Shown here: positions 40,701 through 52,960 of the stretch, one piece after another | Numbering within the stretch: position 1 is the stretch's first letter | Layout: the number at the start of each line of letters is the position of its first letter | Source: Tubiluchus corallicola | Taxonomy: Eukaryota > Priapulida > Priapulimorpha > Priapulimorphida > Tubiluchidae | Direction of reading: 5' to 3' | NCBI GenBank assembly: GCA_030141605.1 | Contig: JAQGDQ010000080.1 | Location: forward strand, 620,001 to 684,000 | DNA: 64,000 nt | Notes under the pieces: model-generated | Told to the model about the DNA's origin: nothing | Database searches by the model: none | What the model saw: only the letters and a program-made list of their open reading frames with translations | Made by a program: the position numbers and the translations under genes

Positions 40701-43700
40701 GAAACATAATATATAAAGATGCATTCTTTATTACACAAATAACATACTAGCTAATAATTACCATTATTATAACTTTAGATACACATTTTAGAACTGTATA
40801 ATATATCTAATTTAAATGAAAGAAGGTAACTATGTATCAAATAACAAAACATTACAAATAAAAACAATTTAATTTTTGTAACTGCAGTTCTACAATATAT
40901 CATAGTAGTATAAAAAGCACTGACTTTACTATATTTAAAAAGTTCACTAACCTTTAAATGGTGAAGGAGATACTCTAATGCATTTTCTGACACAGTGATA
41001 GAATATTTATTTTTCCTGGAACATTAATGTGTTTTAGACACAACATGTACTACAAATAATGTGGATTAAAAGCTCTGCATCTGTATCCCATTATCTTCTT
41101 TTGAAAAATTGTCAAACTAAAATCTTAAAATTACAATTAAAAGAGCATTGAGGTCTTTTTAGAAGTATGTGTTTTTGTGATGTGTCCATATCATACTATA
41201 ACCTGCCATGTGCAACTCAGTCCATGAACTCACTGTTTGGCCCACTTCTAGTTGGCTAATGACATCACATGAATCATAAGCAGCATCAACATACTGTTTC
41301 ACGCTCAGCAAAAGTATTAAACTGCTATGCAGCAGAAACTTATAAAATTAGTACAATTGATTTTTAACAAAGTAAAGTTTGTCAGAATAATGTAAATCTA
41401 TATCTAGCACTAGAAAATCTTTTTCCGACATCAATTTTTAATTCCTTAAGCGTCTGTGAACGATTTTAGACACTTAGGAATACCTTTTTCAGCTTTTTTT
41501 CAAATGTGTAACTATTTTCTGAGACAAGAAAGATTGCTTTAAACATTGTCTATAATAAGTCTATTAAACTAAAATTAAAATTTGGCTACCCTATAATTTA
41601 ATTTAAACTCATCTGTTATTTGTCAAAGGCTTGCCATATCGCAACTTAACTTTCAGTCTCCAACTGGATGCAAGTTCCCAGGTTAAGCAACTTTATTAGC
41701 CAAAAGCTTTGTGTAGGTCACAGAATAAAAAGAGTTACCCGCAAGTCTTTATGCTGTGGTGCAGGTGTTATTACGACAGGTAAGTGCAGGCGTGCACGCC
41801 TACTCTATGTAATGCATTCTCAGACAAATTTTTTTCGCATTGTTTAGCACTATGGATGGTGATTCTGTTTTGGGCAAAGGGAGGAGAAGTTCCATCTTAC
41901 TACAATTGCATTTTGTGAGACATTTACGATGGGGTCAACTTTCTCATTTGCAATTAAGGTTAATCATTAAACATTATAGGGGATACAAGGCACTCAAGGA
42001 TACATTGAAAAACAGAACCAATGAAAACAAATTAATTAATATGTGCCATAGATAATAGATTATTTGTTTACTGTGAAGTAAATAATATTTCTGTATTAAA
42101 TTATTATAACAAAGCAAGACACCCACCATCTAAAAAAATGTCTGTAATTATTGGTAAAACTGTTCATTGGGCACATTGTCCCTAGCTGCTTTAAACCTTG
42201 CACTCGACAATTTGCTCATAAGACTTCAGTGAATGAACTGCAGAAAGCTACATCCCATGAGTATATTTATGACCTTCTCTCTTATCTGATTTGAGATTAT
42301 TACTAGTACTACATAGAAAGGAGCTCATGTGCCAAAGAATTTTTTGAGTTTCCAGTAATCTGTTGACCTATAGATGACTAAGAAAATAAAAACAGTTACA
42401 CAAAACAGTAAGTGTTTTAGCATTTGGTTTGGCTGGCAATTGTGAAAGTAGATCAGTGTCATGCACAATATTAAACCGGACGTGCATGGAGCATCAGTAA
42501 AATAAAGCCAAGCAAAATCAATAATTAGTCTTGGGGTATCATAAGTAGTTTTTACATGTACTTACTAAAAAAACCTCAACGCTCCTTTAAACTTAAATTA
42601 GATTAATGAAAAATGAGAATTACTTATTAAATTAAATTATATGGGTTAAGTAACATATAACAGTTGAAACTTATGAGATATTATTTTTTATGTTACAGGA
42701 GCTTTTTGTGTCAAATACTTATAAGTGTACAGTGTTCCCTCACTTATTGCGGGTGTTCCGTCCCAGGCCCACCCACGATAAGTGAATTTCCTCGAAGTAG
42801 GGACGCTATACTTATTTTAGTAGTTATACATTATCTTAAGTCTTTATAAACCCTCCCCATACTCTCAAACCCGCAAGTGTACAATCCCAAGTCGGCAAGT
42901 AGCATCTCAAGCGGGTGCAAGTACTACATTTCGTTTTTGGTGTGTATTCATCCGCCGAATAAATACACTATTTACTGTAAATGGTAATTTTTTATGATTT
43001 ATAATATTCTTTTAATGTTAGAATTAATATTTTTAATATGTTTTTATACATTTTGTGATTTTTTTCATGCGAAAATACTTTAGACGGAGTACCGCAAAAA
43101 CCCGCGAAACAGCGAAAATACCGCGATAAACGAACCGCGAAGTAGCGAGGGAACACTGTACGTGCATTTACCAATAAGTACTGAAATCCAGGACACATGC
43201 ATGCTAACTACTAATTACTAAAAAAAACACAGAAATGACAACTGTGGTAATAGTAAGACTAAAGTAATTAAGAGTATGCTTACTTGAAAGAACTAATCTC
43301 CTCATTCTGATTAAGCTCGTTGATATTTGTAGTGACAGCAAGAGCAGAAATCACCACTTTACACGAATCGTCTTCATTAAACAATGTATGATGACGTGCA
43401 TAAAACTTCTGGGCTGAAATTAGAAATATTCAAATTTTTGTAAGTAATAGCTGAAATTGGTGCCATTTCCTACTTGAATTATGAAATCAAACAGTCTATA
43501 ATTTTACATTTTCATTCCTAATGGCCGATAACTAAATGTGAAAATCATTAATGCTAGATATCATAATAACGACAGTAATACACTACTAGTATGATCACAT
43601 AAGATCTACACATTACATCTATGCATTTAACTCAATTTTTTTTCATGCCTAAATCTGTCAAGCTCGTTACTGCACTTATCCCATACAATTACCTGCAAAA

Positions 43701-46700
43701 GCTACTCAAGGCTATAACTAAGTAGGTGCATGAATTGAAACTGCACAGTTACTACTAATCAGTTATTACTTTGTGAGCTATGTGTAAAAGGAAAAAAATG
43801 GGTAATTCAATATGAACTACAAATATAGGATTTCGTAAAATGTAAGACAGTCTTTAAATTTATTTTCCAACAATGCTAAGGTAAAAATTATAAACAATGA
43901 ACATTTGCATTATTTTTGAGTAACAACAAATTTAGCAAATAGATGCTCCTTTAGAATTACATGACAAAGGCATGGTAATATCATACATTAGACATATACT
44001 TGCTAAACTTTATAGTTCTGTGACTTAATCAGTATCATTGAAATAATTATTCGTGATATCAAAAGTAACGTTATTATGCAAGGGCCGCATTATCTTGTTG
44101 AGATAAAATCTGAATTAGCACTGTTTTACTATTTAGTTCAGTTTTGTTCTCACATGTGGTTAAAATGCAGCTTTTTCAATAGCTAATTTACCTTGCATAT
44201 ATTTTTATGTGCAACACATAAAGCACAATGTTTTTATTGCTCTAAATTTAGCAAAGAACCTCATAATGACTGAGAATTTCTGAGTAGGAAAAATATCAGA
44301 AATTTACCAGTGCAATATAAGTACAAAACATACAGAAAAACAAGCATACATTACATTGTAACAAACAGAAAAATAAGTTTAAACAATAACTGTAACGCTG
44401 CATAAAGTACGAAATAATTGTAGCATCTAGAGTTTACAGATCAAGCCTAAATCTAAAACGAATGATTTAAGATATAGTATTAACAAACTATAGATTGGGA
44501 CAATAGTAACTGGCTCAATATTACTAGGACTACTTGTGATTTATTGCCTAAAATCAATGAAGATTTGAAAATTGTAGGCATACTAGGAAACTATTATACA
44601 ATAGACTACTAACAGCTATCTCCTACCACTAAAAATTCGACTTCTTTGGACATTTATTCATAGTTTCACCTTTCTGTTCATTAAGGCTCTGCTTACCTTC
44701 GAATTGCTCGGAGCAATCATTTCTGCATAAAAGTGAACAAAAATAACCAAGTAATTTATCATTCTCATATTGGTACAGCAAATCATATTTACCTGGAATT
44801 TTCTGACCATTCGCTACTAGTTGTAAATACAAATGTATAAACATTGGATAAAGAACCTCAACCAGTTCTGTACGGAATGGCTCCACAGCATCACTGATGA
44901 AATTTTTCAATCTGTGTAAACATAATATATAGTTAAAAACAACCTAAACACAAAAACTATAAAACTGCATTATGCGCTATCTTACATTAATGCCCCAGAA
45001 AAGCCATTGGTTAACCAGTTTGCACCCAATTTACATTTGTAAATGAAATCTATACTGAAATTTTTTATACAAGGTCTAGACTCAGTTCTTACAGTAAGAC
45101 GAAATGGTATATTCTTGGCCCCTTTTGGCAATAAAACCAAAATATATATTGAAAGCAATAAAAAAACGATGTCATATAAGGAATGAACATTTCCAACTTT
45201 TATTAAGCAAATGCGAAATGTCTTGTAATAAATTCGCTTGTTTTTAATGTACTCTACTAATAATGACATGGTTATTACTATTGTTTGCAGTGCATCACAA
45301 AAAAGAAACATGTAAGAATGGGTGAAATTTGTAATCTAGTTGAATGAACTTCGTAACGATGGACTAGTTTCATAACCTACTGATTATACAATCCTTAAAG
45401 AATTATGTAATAGTAATGTGCACTTTTCCACACTACAGATTGCCATACTGAAGGTACTAATAGTTGCACTATCTGATCGGTGCACACTCAAGGAACTCAT
45501 AAGCAGGGCTGGATTAAAAAACTCATTTTAAAAAAGGAGGCCAGGAAATCTGAAAGCACAATTTTAAAGTGGCTTCTCATTTGAAATATTAAAAGGATTC
45601 TTGTTTGAGTCCTTTTATTTGAGACACAAAGTACCTTTTATTCAAGGTAACAGCCCATCTCTAAAGCCCTTTATTTGAAATTTGGTGACTCCAGCTACAC
45701 AGATGTTCCTAAAATATATCTATCACAAGTAAAAAATATTCAAGACGAATGCGAGCAAATTAGAGGGTGGCTCCATTTGAGGGAAGCCCCATAATTTCAT
45801 TAACCTAGTGGCCCTAAAAGATCATAATTTGGCCCTGTTTATAAGTGTGAATTTTCTATAAAATACACTTAATGTAAAAAGCAAATTTTAGTCTGTTATT
45901 AGCATTATACCACTTACCTAGAGAATTGTTGATCACTTTGAGTAGCATCCCCACTAATACTACTATATGAAATGAGACTAGTTTCTCCTGTATTGCTTTG
46001 TACACTACCATGAATAGCCATCTGTTCCTTGTTGTGGTGCAATATCATATCCTTTCTTGTGTAGTAATCAGTGCTTTTGTCCTAAAAATACAAAATGTAA
46101 TGCAGGTCTAGATAAAAACTGCTTATAAGTACAATTACGCATCATTATCCAATATTTTTTGTAGAATATGATACTGCCTTTTTATAACCTAAAATCATTT
46201 CTGGTTTTGTACTCAAATCTTAAGTTCCATTTGGCCTTTCGGGCATTGCTTTTTGGGCCTTTTGTCAACTCTACATGGACCATATTTTCATTTTTTTGTT
46301 TGCCCATGTTTTTAACTACTTAGTAACTCGACATTAATTAAAAGCATTTGTTTGCAAGCAGAACATTGCATAACTGTATCATAATGTTTACAACTCAGCA
46401 TCAGTCAGCTGATGGCTAGCAGAGTATTACATCATGATTTAGAACTTATCGAATTTACATATAAACATATTTTGTTTTTTCACAACCTACAGTATACAGA
46501 AAAAGCCTGAGTGATGTACCTTGAGACATTTACAGTCAGATATCCACATTTTAATAGTGACAGTGCATGAACTGCAATCTAGCGATACAAATGTTAAACT
46601 AACATTTACTGAATTGATTTGTACCTTTTAAAAATTTCTGTGTATATCTAAAATAGTTTTATTTTGGCCAAGATTAAAAAGTAAGTTACCATGTAATAAA

Positions 46701-49700
46701 GTACAAATTTAGAATATACTACACATTGTATATTCGTGACACGTCATAACAGCTACTGATTCTATCTATGCAAAAATGCTTTGCTGAATACATTACGAAA
46801 TACTTGTAGGGTTACTTTACCAGTGATTTAAACATGTGACAAATCTTTATTCAACACAGAAAAAATTGGGTAGTAACCAAAACCATCAAAAAACGAATTT
46901 TCACAAATTTCAGGGTTACGCCTTTTTTTCCACTTAATTAATGCACTGATTCATACAAAATTCTATTTTTTGGAACAGTACCTATTTTCCATGAATAGCT
47001 ATGGCCATATTTGCATAGCCATATACAACTATACAAAAATATGTATCAAACATATTTATTGTGAAAAACAAAAATTGCATTTGTGAATGTAAATCGTCAG
47101 CTCCTGAAAGTCAACATCCAGGAAAATATAAAACATAACAGCCAAAGGTTCTAGGTTGGCAATGTATTTTCCATCATTTAGGGCATTGTGAAAACATCTA
47201 GGATTAAGACAAAGTTTTCCACATGTCACAAACCATATCATAACACGTCACATCTATAGTTCAATACAGTCACTAAATGCTCATTACATTTTTTCATTCT
47301 ACACACTTTAAAATTTATTTGCTGGCACTTCTTAATTCTGCCATGCACTATACAGGTGCCTCTTGAATGTGAGAACCGAGTTAGCATACGGTATTACATG
47401 TTGGGGGAGGTTATTTAACATGTCCACTACCTTTGGCAAAAGAAGCAGTGTCTTGGGTTGGTATCTCTTTAACAGCTTTTGTGATAATTAATAGCCAACA
47501 GATACACTTTACTTTATTTAGTATCAGTTTTGAATATAATGCACACTAGTCTGTAAAAACTATTTTCTGATATAAATAATGCCCTACATAAACCCTAAAA
47601 CAGTACAACATTGTATTTTTTTGCATAGAAAGAGAAAGTAATACCTGTTAGTACATAAGATTGTTTGCAGACAATACTAAAATATTCAGTGAAATCAGCT
47701 CTATATAAGATGCTGAGGAACTTCAAGCAGATTTGAACAGCCTACAAGAATGGACAAGAATTTGGCAAATGAAGTTAAATACAGAAAAGTGCAAAGTAAT
47801 GCATATAGGCTATCATAATATATACTTGAGCTATGTTATGAATAAAAATGGAGAGACATAGAATTAGATAAACAGACAGTGAGAAAGACTTAGGAGTAAT
47901 AGAGAGAAACATAAAATAAAACATAAAATAGAGCATGCGGAAACTGTTGCTAGCAAAGGAAATAAAATTGCGAGAATGATGAAATACTCCTTTGATTATA
48001 TGGATACAGACATGTTTGTTACACTATACACTACTCTAGTTAGACCTATAATGGAGCTGTAGTATGGCTGCCTTGCTATAAGAAAGACATTAACTCATTA
48101 GAGGTACAACGTAGAGCAACTAAAATGATGTATAGCATCCCAAGTCTGGAATAAGAGGACAGATTACTGAAACTTAAATTACCTAGCTTAGTTTATAGAT
48201 GGCTTAGAGGTGACATGATTGAAGTTTACAAGCCCATGCATGAGTATTATATGTACACACAAATCAATCTGGAAAGGAATGAAGAAGGCAGAACCAAAGG
48301 GCATGCAAACAAGCTTAAAGTACAATATAGTAGATTAAACACTAGAAAATGTTTGTTCACACTGAGAACACCAGGTTTATGGAAAAAACTACCAGAACAT
48401 GAGGTGGATGCGCCGTCACTAAATACCTTCAAGAGTCGTTTGGACAAACACTTTGGAGACATAAAATATTCTCGAACTGATTTAAAGGAATACTTTAAAG
48501 GGTAGTTATAGCAAAAATCCATATATATACCCTGAGGAACAAAATGTATGTGTATATGTAAAGCATTGGCAAGATCCTCAACAAACAAATAGCCTATGGA
48601 CGAGGACAGTGACTGGTAACTGGTAAAAAATTGTGCATACTGTGCACGCTATGCCTGGGGTACATGTGTGAACCTCAGTTAAGTGTGTTTATGGGTGCTA
48701 TGGCTGTGGCAGAATTCTACGACATGTCTTACGAGAAGACTAAATCATTAGACTTTAGTAGAATGAGGCACAGATTGTTGGGCGCCGAGTGACCCACTAG
48801 CCGAAGTAGGACACTTGGCATACATAGGCTAGCCCAAGTAGGATGCGTCGCACCTGGGCTGCCCAAGTAGGACACTAGAGACAAGTCGCAAATTGAGTGC
48901 GTACTGGCATCATCCACTGTTCTTGTTTATGTAATAATAATAATAATTAAAAACGTCAATACACGTTGAGTAATTTATTATACGTCTGATAAAATAAAGG
49001 AATTTTATTCTGACCTAGAATTAATATTTGCCAATATTAATCTTCTTTGAAGTGAAATAAGCGCACTTTTAGGCGATTCCAACGTTGCCTAAAGTATATA
49101 GTTTTTTATTTTGTCTTGCTTCACAGACAGGCGATCCTTTTCACTCCTTCGTGGACAAATAATTGTTTTCTACTAAGTAAACGGGTTAGCGAGTTATGTG
49201 ACCTACATAGCTTCTCTCTTTAAAGCATTAGATACTTAGTTTAATGTTATGAAGATATTAATGGAACTAAAGTAATAATAATGATGATATTGTTGTAAAA
49301 ATACATTTGTAAATTGTCAAGGACTATCCATCGTTATAATAAAAATACTTTTTTTCTAAAACAAATTTAGTTTTATGTTTTATTATGTCATAAATCTCGA
49401 GTATCTAGAGAAATCGCTAGTGTCCTATTTGGGCTGCCCATGTGCGACACTGCTTTTCCGCAAATTTAGCAAATGCGTTTTATCGGAAGTGTCCTACTTC
49501 GGCTAGTGGGTTACTCGGTTTATCGGAAGTGTCCTACACAGATGACTGCGACGATATGGTTTTTACTTCAAAGTGAAATTCAAAACTACACAACTAATCA
49601 TTCCTTGTTTACCATCTGGTGAAAATAAAATATACTCACAATGTACTGTCTTCTTTTTAAGTAATTTATTGCAGAATGTTGTATTTCTTCTTTTCTTATT

Positions 49701-49708
49701 CTTTTCAT
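31796..49708 (-). CDS. TAF5L: TAF5L, WD40 subunit of SAGA-type complexes, complete
   Basis: Nuclear scaffold subunit (PAF65-beta) that takes the place of TAF5 in GCN5/PCAF acetyltransferase complexes. Exons in transcript order: 49708-49640, 46081-45918, 44911-44793, 43413-43284, 41015-40952, 40648-40594, 38911-38701, 38199-38023, 37813-37707, 37480-37287, 35397-35229, 34871-34749, 33871-33814, 31916-31796. All phases agree; the total is 1761 nt, 586 residues (human 589). An in-frame TGA lies two codons before the ATG. Residues 1-23 ([20 protein letters not shown]...) form the LisH-like start; 78-185 the TAF5 N-terminal domain; from 271 six WD repeats follow, with GH and W(D/T/N/S) marks such as [18 protein letters not shown] and [25 protein letters not shown] and GTLYKEL favour TAF5L over TAF5. 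The intron between 38023 and 37813 has a GC donor. Confidence 0.96.
32064..32100. repeat. (TA)n/(TG)n microsatellite
   Basis: A short TA run passes into a TG run in the last TAF5L intron. Confidence 0.85.
34123..34386. mobile_element. MITE-like inverted repeat in TAF5L intron
   Basis: CAGCCTGCAGTCTTGAGGCG at about 34125 is matched in inverted orientation by the block at 34355-34386 (minus strand: ACAGTCTGCAGTCTCGAGGG, then GTATGAACGGAGCAG against GTATGACCAAAGCAG). The arms are about 45 bp and imperfect. No target duplication is clear. Confidence 0.5.
37814..38022 (-). other. GC-AG intron of TAF5L
   Basis: The upstream exon ends at 38023 with GAAAG and is followed by GCAAGC; the downstream exon starts at 37813 after TTTTTTAG. 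Using this GC donor keeps phase 2 and joins two stretches of WD40 protein at the place expected in TAF5L. No GT donor nearby gives the right phase before an in-frame stop. Confidence 0.85.
39110..39235 (-). repeat. tRNA-Ser/Leu-like SINE sequence
   Basis: On the minus strand GGCCGAGTGGTTTAAA (A box) and CTGAGTTCGATACTAGC (B box) are spaced as in a class II tRNA, followed by a GGGTATATACC tail like that after the plus-strand copy near 9.3 kb. The sequence cannot form complete tRNA stems. It lies in the TAF5L intron between 38911 and 40594. Confidence 0.6.
42730..43158. mobile_element. TA-flanked short DNA transposon (Tc1/mariner-pogo type MITE)
   Basis: The 429-bp element starts CAGTGTTCCCTC and ends with its exact inverse GAGGGAACACTG; each end is flanked by TA. 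The inner parts continue the inverted similarity weakly (TTATTGCGGG against CGCGG-rich sequence). A TA target site and a CAGT start are typical of the Tc1/mariner superfamily, pogo/Tigger branch. It has no open frame and is non-autonomous. It lies in the TAF5L intron between 41015 and 43284. Confidence 0.8.
45504..45837. mobile_element. Short hAT-like non-autonomous element
   Basis: The block starts CAGGGCTGGATTA and its inverted end reads CAGGGCCAAATTA. It is flanked by CTCATAAG on the left and TTTATAAG on the right, 8-bp repeats that differ at two positions. A CAGGGC end with an 8-bp target duplication fits the hAT superfamily. It lies in the TAF5L intron just before the exon at 44911. Confidence 0.55.
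47655..48505 (+). mobile_element. CR1/Jockey-like LINE 3' reverse-transcriptase relic
   Basis: Plus-strand translation gives FADNTKIF near 47670 (the FADD box with Asp changed to Asn). An [12 protein letters not shown] segment, [11 protein letters not shown] and EKDLGVI follow. [18 protein letters not shown] lies near 48180-48230, then a final open stretch to 48505 ([27 protein letters not shown]). This is the usual order of the C-terminal half. Several stops interrupt it, and only the last about 95 codons are open. It is antisense inside TAF5L intron 1. Confidence 0.85.
48785..49518. mobile_element. Non-autonomous DNA element with long inverted ends
   Basis: The left end (CCGAGTGACCCACTAGCCGA) is matched in inverse at the right end (CCGAGTAACCCACTAGCCGA on the minus strand). 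The arms run about 110 bp and both contain AGTAGGACACT more than once and a GGGC(T/A)GCCCAA block. The middle is AT-rich with no gene. No target duplication was found. One more copy of the right subrepeat (TTTATCGGAAGTGTCCTAC) lies just outside, at 49519-49537. It lies about 120 bp downstream, within intron 1, of the first TAF5L exon. Confidence 0.75.
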
Positions 49709-50390
49709 CTTTCAAACAATTTTTTTCTAAAATTGAAGGCTGCATGCCTATTACCTATTATACAAGCTTCCTACACTAGGCAAACTGCGCCAGAGGAACA
49801 CCATATAGTAACACGTGTACTGTCACCTCGTGACGCGACGTTGAATCTAATTCTAAGTAAGCCCATAGATTTAAATCCCGCACGTGCGCTAACCTCGCGT
49901 AAATTGTTCATTTCAGTCCAGTACAATCCTTGGATGACTCACGACTGAACCTTTTTGTATCAATATGAGTATTTAAAACCTGCTGCTCCGCTGAAAAAAC
50001 AAAGATTGCAAAACCTGTTTCACAACGTTTTTCAATTACTAGGAAACTTTTTCTATAGTTCAATATACTGCAAGGAAAAAAATTATGCAAGAGGAAATAA
50101 TTATTTATAAAAATTTCATATTATTTATAAGCAGTGACTGCGTTTGCGTCTGCTGATTCTTTCTCTGCTTTTCACATATGTATGTGTCACGGCCATGCAA
50201 TTTTTTAAGTAACTTTATTTATTACTATATTTTTACTAGTATTACTGTTACTATTACACGTTATACAGTACTGGTAATATAAAACATAATTTCTTTATAT
50301 TATAATATATAGTTTTATATTACCACATATGATACAAAGTATACACAATAAAGTAGGGAAGTCCTTCTGCGCAGTAGTTCGCGCAGTTAG

Positions 50391-50581
50391 TGTCGCCCTA
50401 GCAGCTATTCAGTACGGCCTGTTGCTGTCAGGTATGCAACAGCGCAGGCTGTGGGTACTGTAGCAGATGAATTGATGAGACCATCAAAACCAGCCCGGTT
50501 AACAGGCACTCATAAATTGCTCAGCAGTGAGTTGCAAAAACACAAAAAATATCTTTTTAGATTTCACAAGGATGCAGCCAG
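50391..50581 (+). other. Unassigned exon-like open frame
   Basis: A frame opens after a TAG at 50388 and runs 63 codons to GCCAG followed by GTAATT, a usable splice donor; if unspliced, TAA follows one codon later. An in-frame ATG is at 50475. The encoded peptide includes MRPSKPARLTGTHK and SSELQKHKKYLFRF, which I do not recognise. It could be a first exon of an unknown gene, a gene fragment or a non-coding transcript start. No partner exon was found downstream. Confidence 0.3.
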
Positions 50582-52091
50582 GTAATTATAATAAAATGTT
50601 AATTACAACACAGTTTTGAAACTTTTGTTACTAGTTAAATATTTTGTACGCTAAGCAAAGACTGCAAGGCCTACATCTCTCTTTGGCGATTTATAGCAGC
50701 TGTTATCTTTTTGAATATTATTTAAAGCAAGCATAAGGCATTAAGAATAATTTGTAGTTAAAATAAAAATTATTATAATCATATCTCATAAAAATTAATA
50801 GGCTTATTTACAAAAGAAGTTAAGAAAGTTGATCAAAAGAAAGAATACCTGGCTCATGTAGTATTCGATTTCTGGAGAAATATTTTTTCTAAAAAACATT
50901 TCTATTTCACATGTTCTTATCAGGAAATATAACTTGAAGAAATATTAGGCCTGACTTTCATGTGTAATACCTTTCATAGAAAAAAATCGATTTTTTCAGA
51001 AGAGCAAATAATTTTCCAGAACATAACTTAATCTAAGCATCTGCATGTTTTGTTAATTCCAAGTTAAAAAATGTTTAAAAAGCATATAATCATACGTTGG
51101 CCTTTGTTATGAGTTGGAGTTAGTTATAAAATTACGTTGAACAAGCAGAGATGCATTTACGAATTTACTCCTTTTTTTATTATCAGTGAACAAAAAATAA
51201 CTGAAGGAAACATCAGAGCTGTCATCCTAAGCAGCCTACATAACTTCCACCTCTATAACAACCAACTAACTATGTCAAAACCTAGTTAAAGAATTCAGGC
51301 GAGAAGCATAAATTAGAATCTGCACGCGTGTCATAATACCTTATAATATCATGTGCAGACATTACTTATATTTGGCCTAATTTTTTAAGATTCAGTTGGG
51401 CTTACATCAAAATAAATGTTCATTAAATACAGTTTGCTTACGTGTAAAATATGTACTTGTATAATGTTCTTTTGTTTTGTTTATTAATTAGACTCTTTAG
51501 TATTATTTTAATGCATGTACTTTGCAGCTTGATTCAGTTCCTTATTTGAAAGTTTGTTTAAATTTCTGTTTGGCTAGCTTGCTTTTCATTTTATTTAGTT
51601 TGTTTTTATTATTTTTATTTAGTATTATTGTTATTATTTTGCATGTTTTTCTCATACTGAGTTATGCATGGACGATATGACAGCTTGAATTTGGTCATTT
51701 TTTGCACTAATGTTTTTCTTTTGCTAATAGGTACCATTACGACCTTTGTTACTTTATTAGTAAGGTATAAATCAATTTAAATGAAATTATTCATTCATCG
51801 CAGCCTATATCAAAATCGTAATCACATATTATGTTTTCCTTATGTTTCCTTGCTATTTATTACATCATTTACTTTATTACATCAATTTCATTAAGTCAAC
51901 TACAAAAGCACGCATATCTTTAATAATTTTTTCATTTTCATTTAAGTAAGGTGAGTGTGTTAATGACCGTATGGTCGTACATTCACCTCACACTACTCAA
52001 ATCATTTTATTTATTGTTTATTTATGTGTACAATATTGTATTTTGATGTGTGAAATAAAATTCATAGTTCATAGTTCCGTCTTTCTTTTAA

Positions 52092-52122
<31 letters not shown>

Positions 52123-52150
52123 TCTTTCTCTCTAAGAGAGGGAGGGAGAG
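52092..52150. repeat. (CT)n tract with inverted (GA) arm
   Basis: About 40 bp of CT repeat pass directly, over a short AA, into GAGAGGGAGGGAGAG, which can pair back with the end of the CT tract as a hairpin. Confidence 0.9.
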
Positions 52151-52960
52151 AAAAATCAATAAATCAATGAAAAATGCATTACTTTTTTACATAGCAGGCA
52201 GCCCATCACGCAGTCAGCTAGCCTCTTTCCTCAGGAAAAACAATAAAATTTTACTTACAAGAAGACTGAACAGGCCTATTTGCAAGTACATAATGCTTAT
52301 TGCTACAATTTTTTTCCTTTTCATGAAATGTTTTTAGTTTTTTTAAACTAATAATTGCTTTTAATTGAGATATACTTCTTTTATTAAAAACGCAAAAGTG
52401 ATTTCGGCTGATCAAAATTGCACGTATGCCAACACTACTGGTGAACTTAATAATATTATTATTACAGTCAATGCGGCTCTCCAAATTTTTTACTGATTCG
52501 CCGTTTGATGCCGCCAGCATAGCCACTAATCGCAAAAATGAAATACGTAACAATAGGCGAATTTCGTCACTTACTCTTTATACACTTTGTATGATATGTC
52601 CACACTTGCAAAATTAAATATTTCTTCTATTGCTGTCAACAGATCCCCACTTCGTATGTGGTTAAAACTGGTTATGTGCTGTTATGGTTATTATCATCGC
52701 GGGACAGGTTATATAAGCTCTGTGAACCCTGTGTTTTAAATTAATGTGTAACTTGTAATATCTCTGATATCATAGTATATTTTGAATAAATTCAACTCAC
52801 ATACTGTGATTTCTTTTGTCTTGAAGGTCTGTTTATAAGTTCTCTCTGCCCAAATTCCAATGTCTCGCTACGCGTAACGTTTCAAGTGATGCAAGTGTCT
52901 GACAGCTAAACGGCAAAGGTGCTGCACTGCGCAATATTCTTGTTTATAAAATTTCATGTT

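Larger units (their letters stand above)
49709..52960. other. Intergenic region between divergent TAF5L and SLC17A5
   Basis: The promoters and 5' UTRs of both genes should lie here. No TATA box or initiator could be named with confidence. A GC-richer block at about 50360-50585 stands out from AT-rich flanks and contains an exon-like open frame. A CT/GA tract is at 52092-52150. The rest, including 50600-52080, is AT-rich and shows no gene. Confidence 0.5.

Noticed and set aside
41840-42055. 71-codon plus-strand open frame in a TAF5L intron
   Set aside because: No recognisable motif, no splice context, antisense within an intron.
31796-49708. Calling the WD40 gene TAF5
   Set aside because: Total length (586), the short LisH-like start and motifs such as [16 protein letters not shown] fit TAF5L; TAF5 is longer, with a different N-terminus.
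52255-52320. Minus-strand MKRKK-starting frame with a GTAAGT donor as TAF5L exon 1
   Set aside because: The exon at 49640-49708 matches the conserved TAF5L start far better (YLKRRQY) and fits phase and distance.
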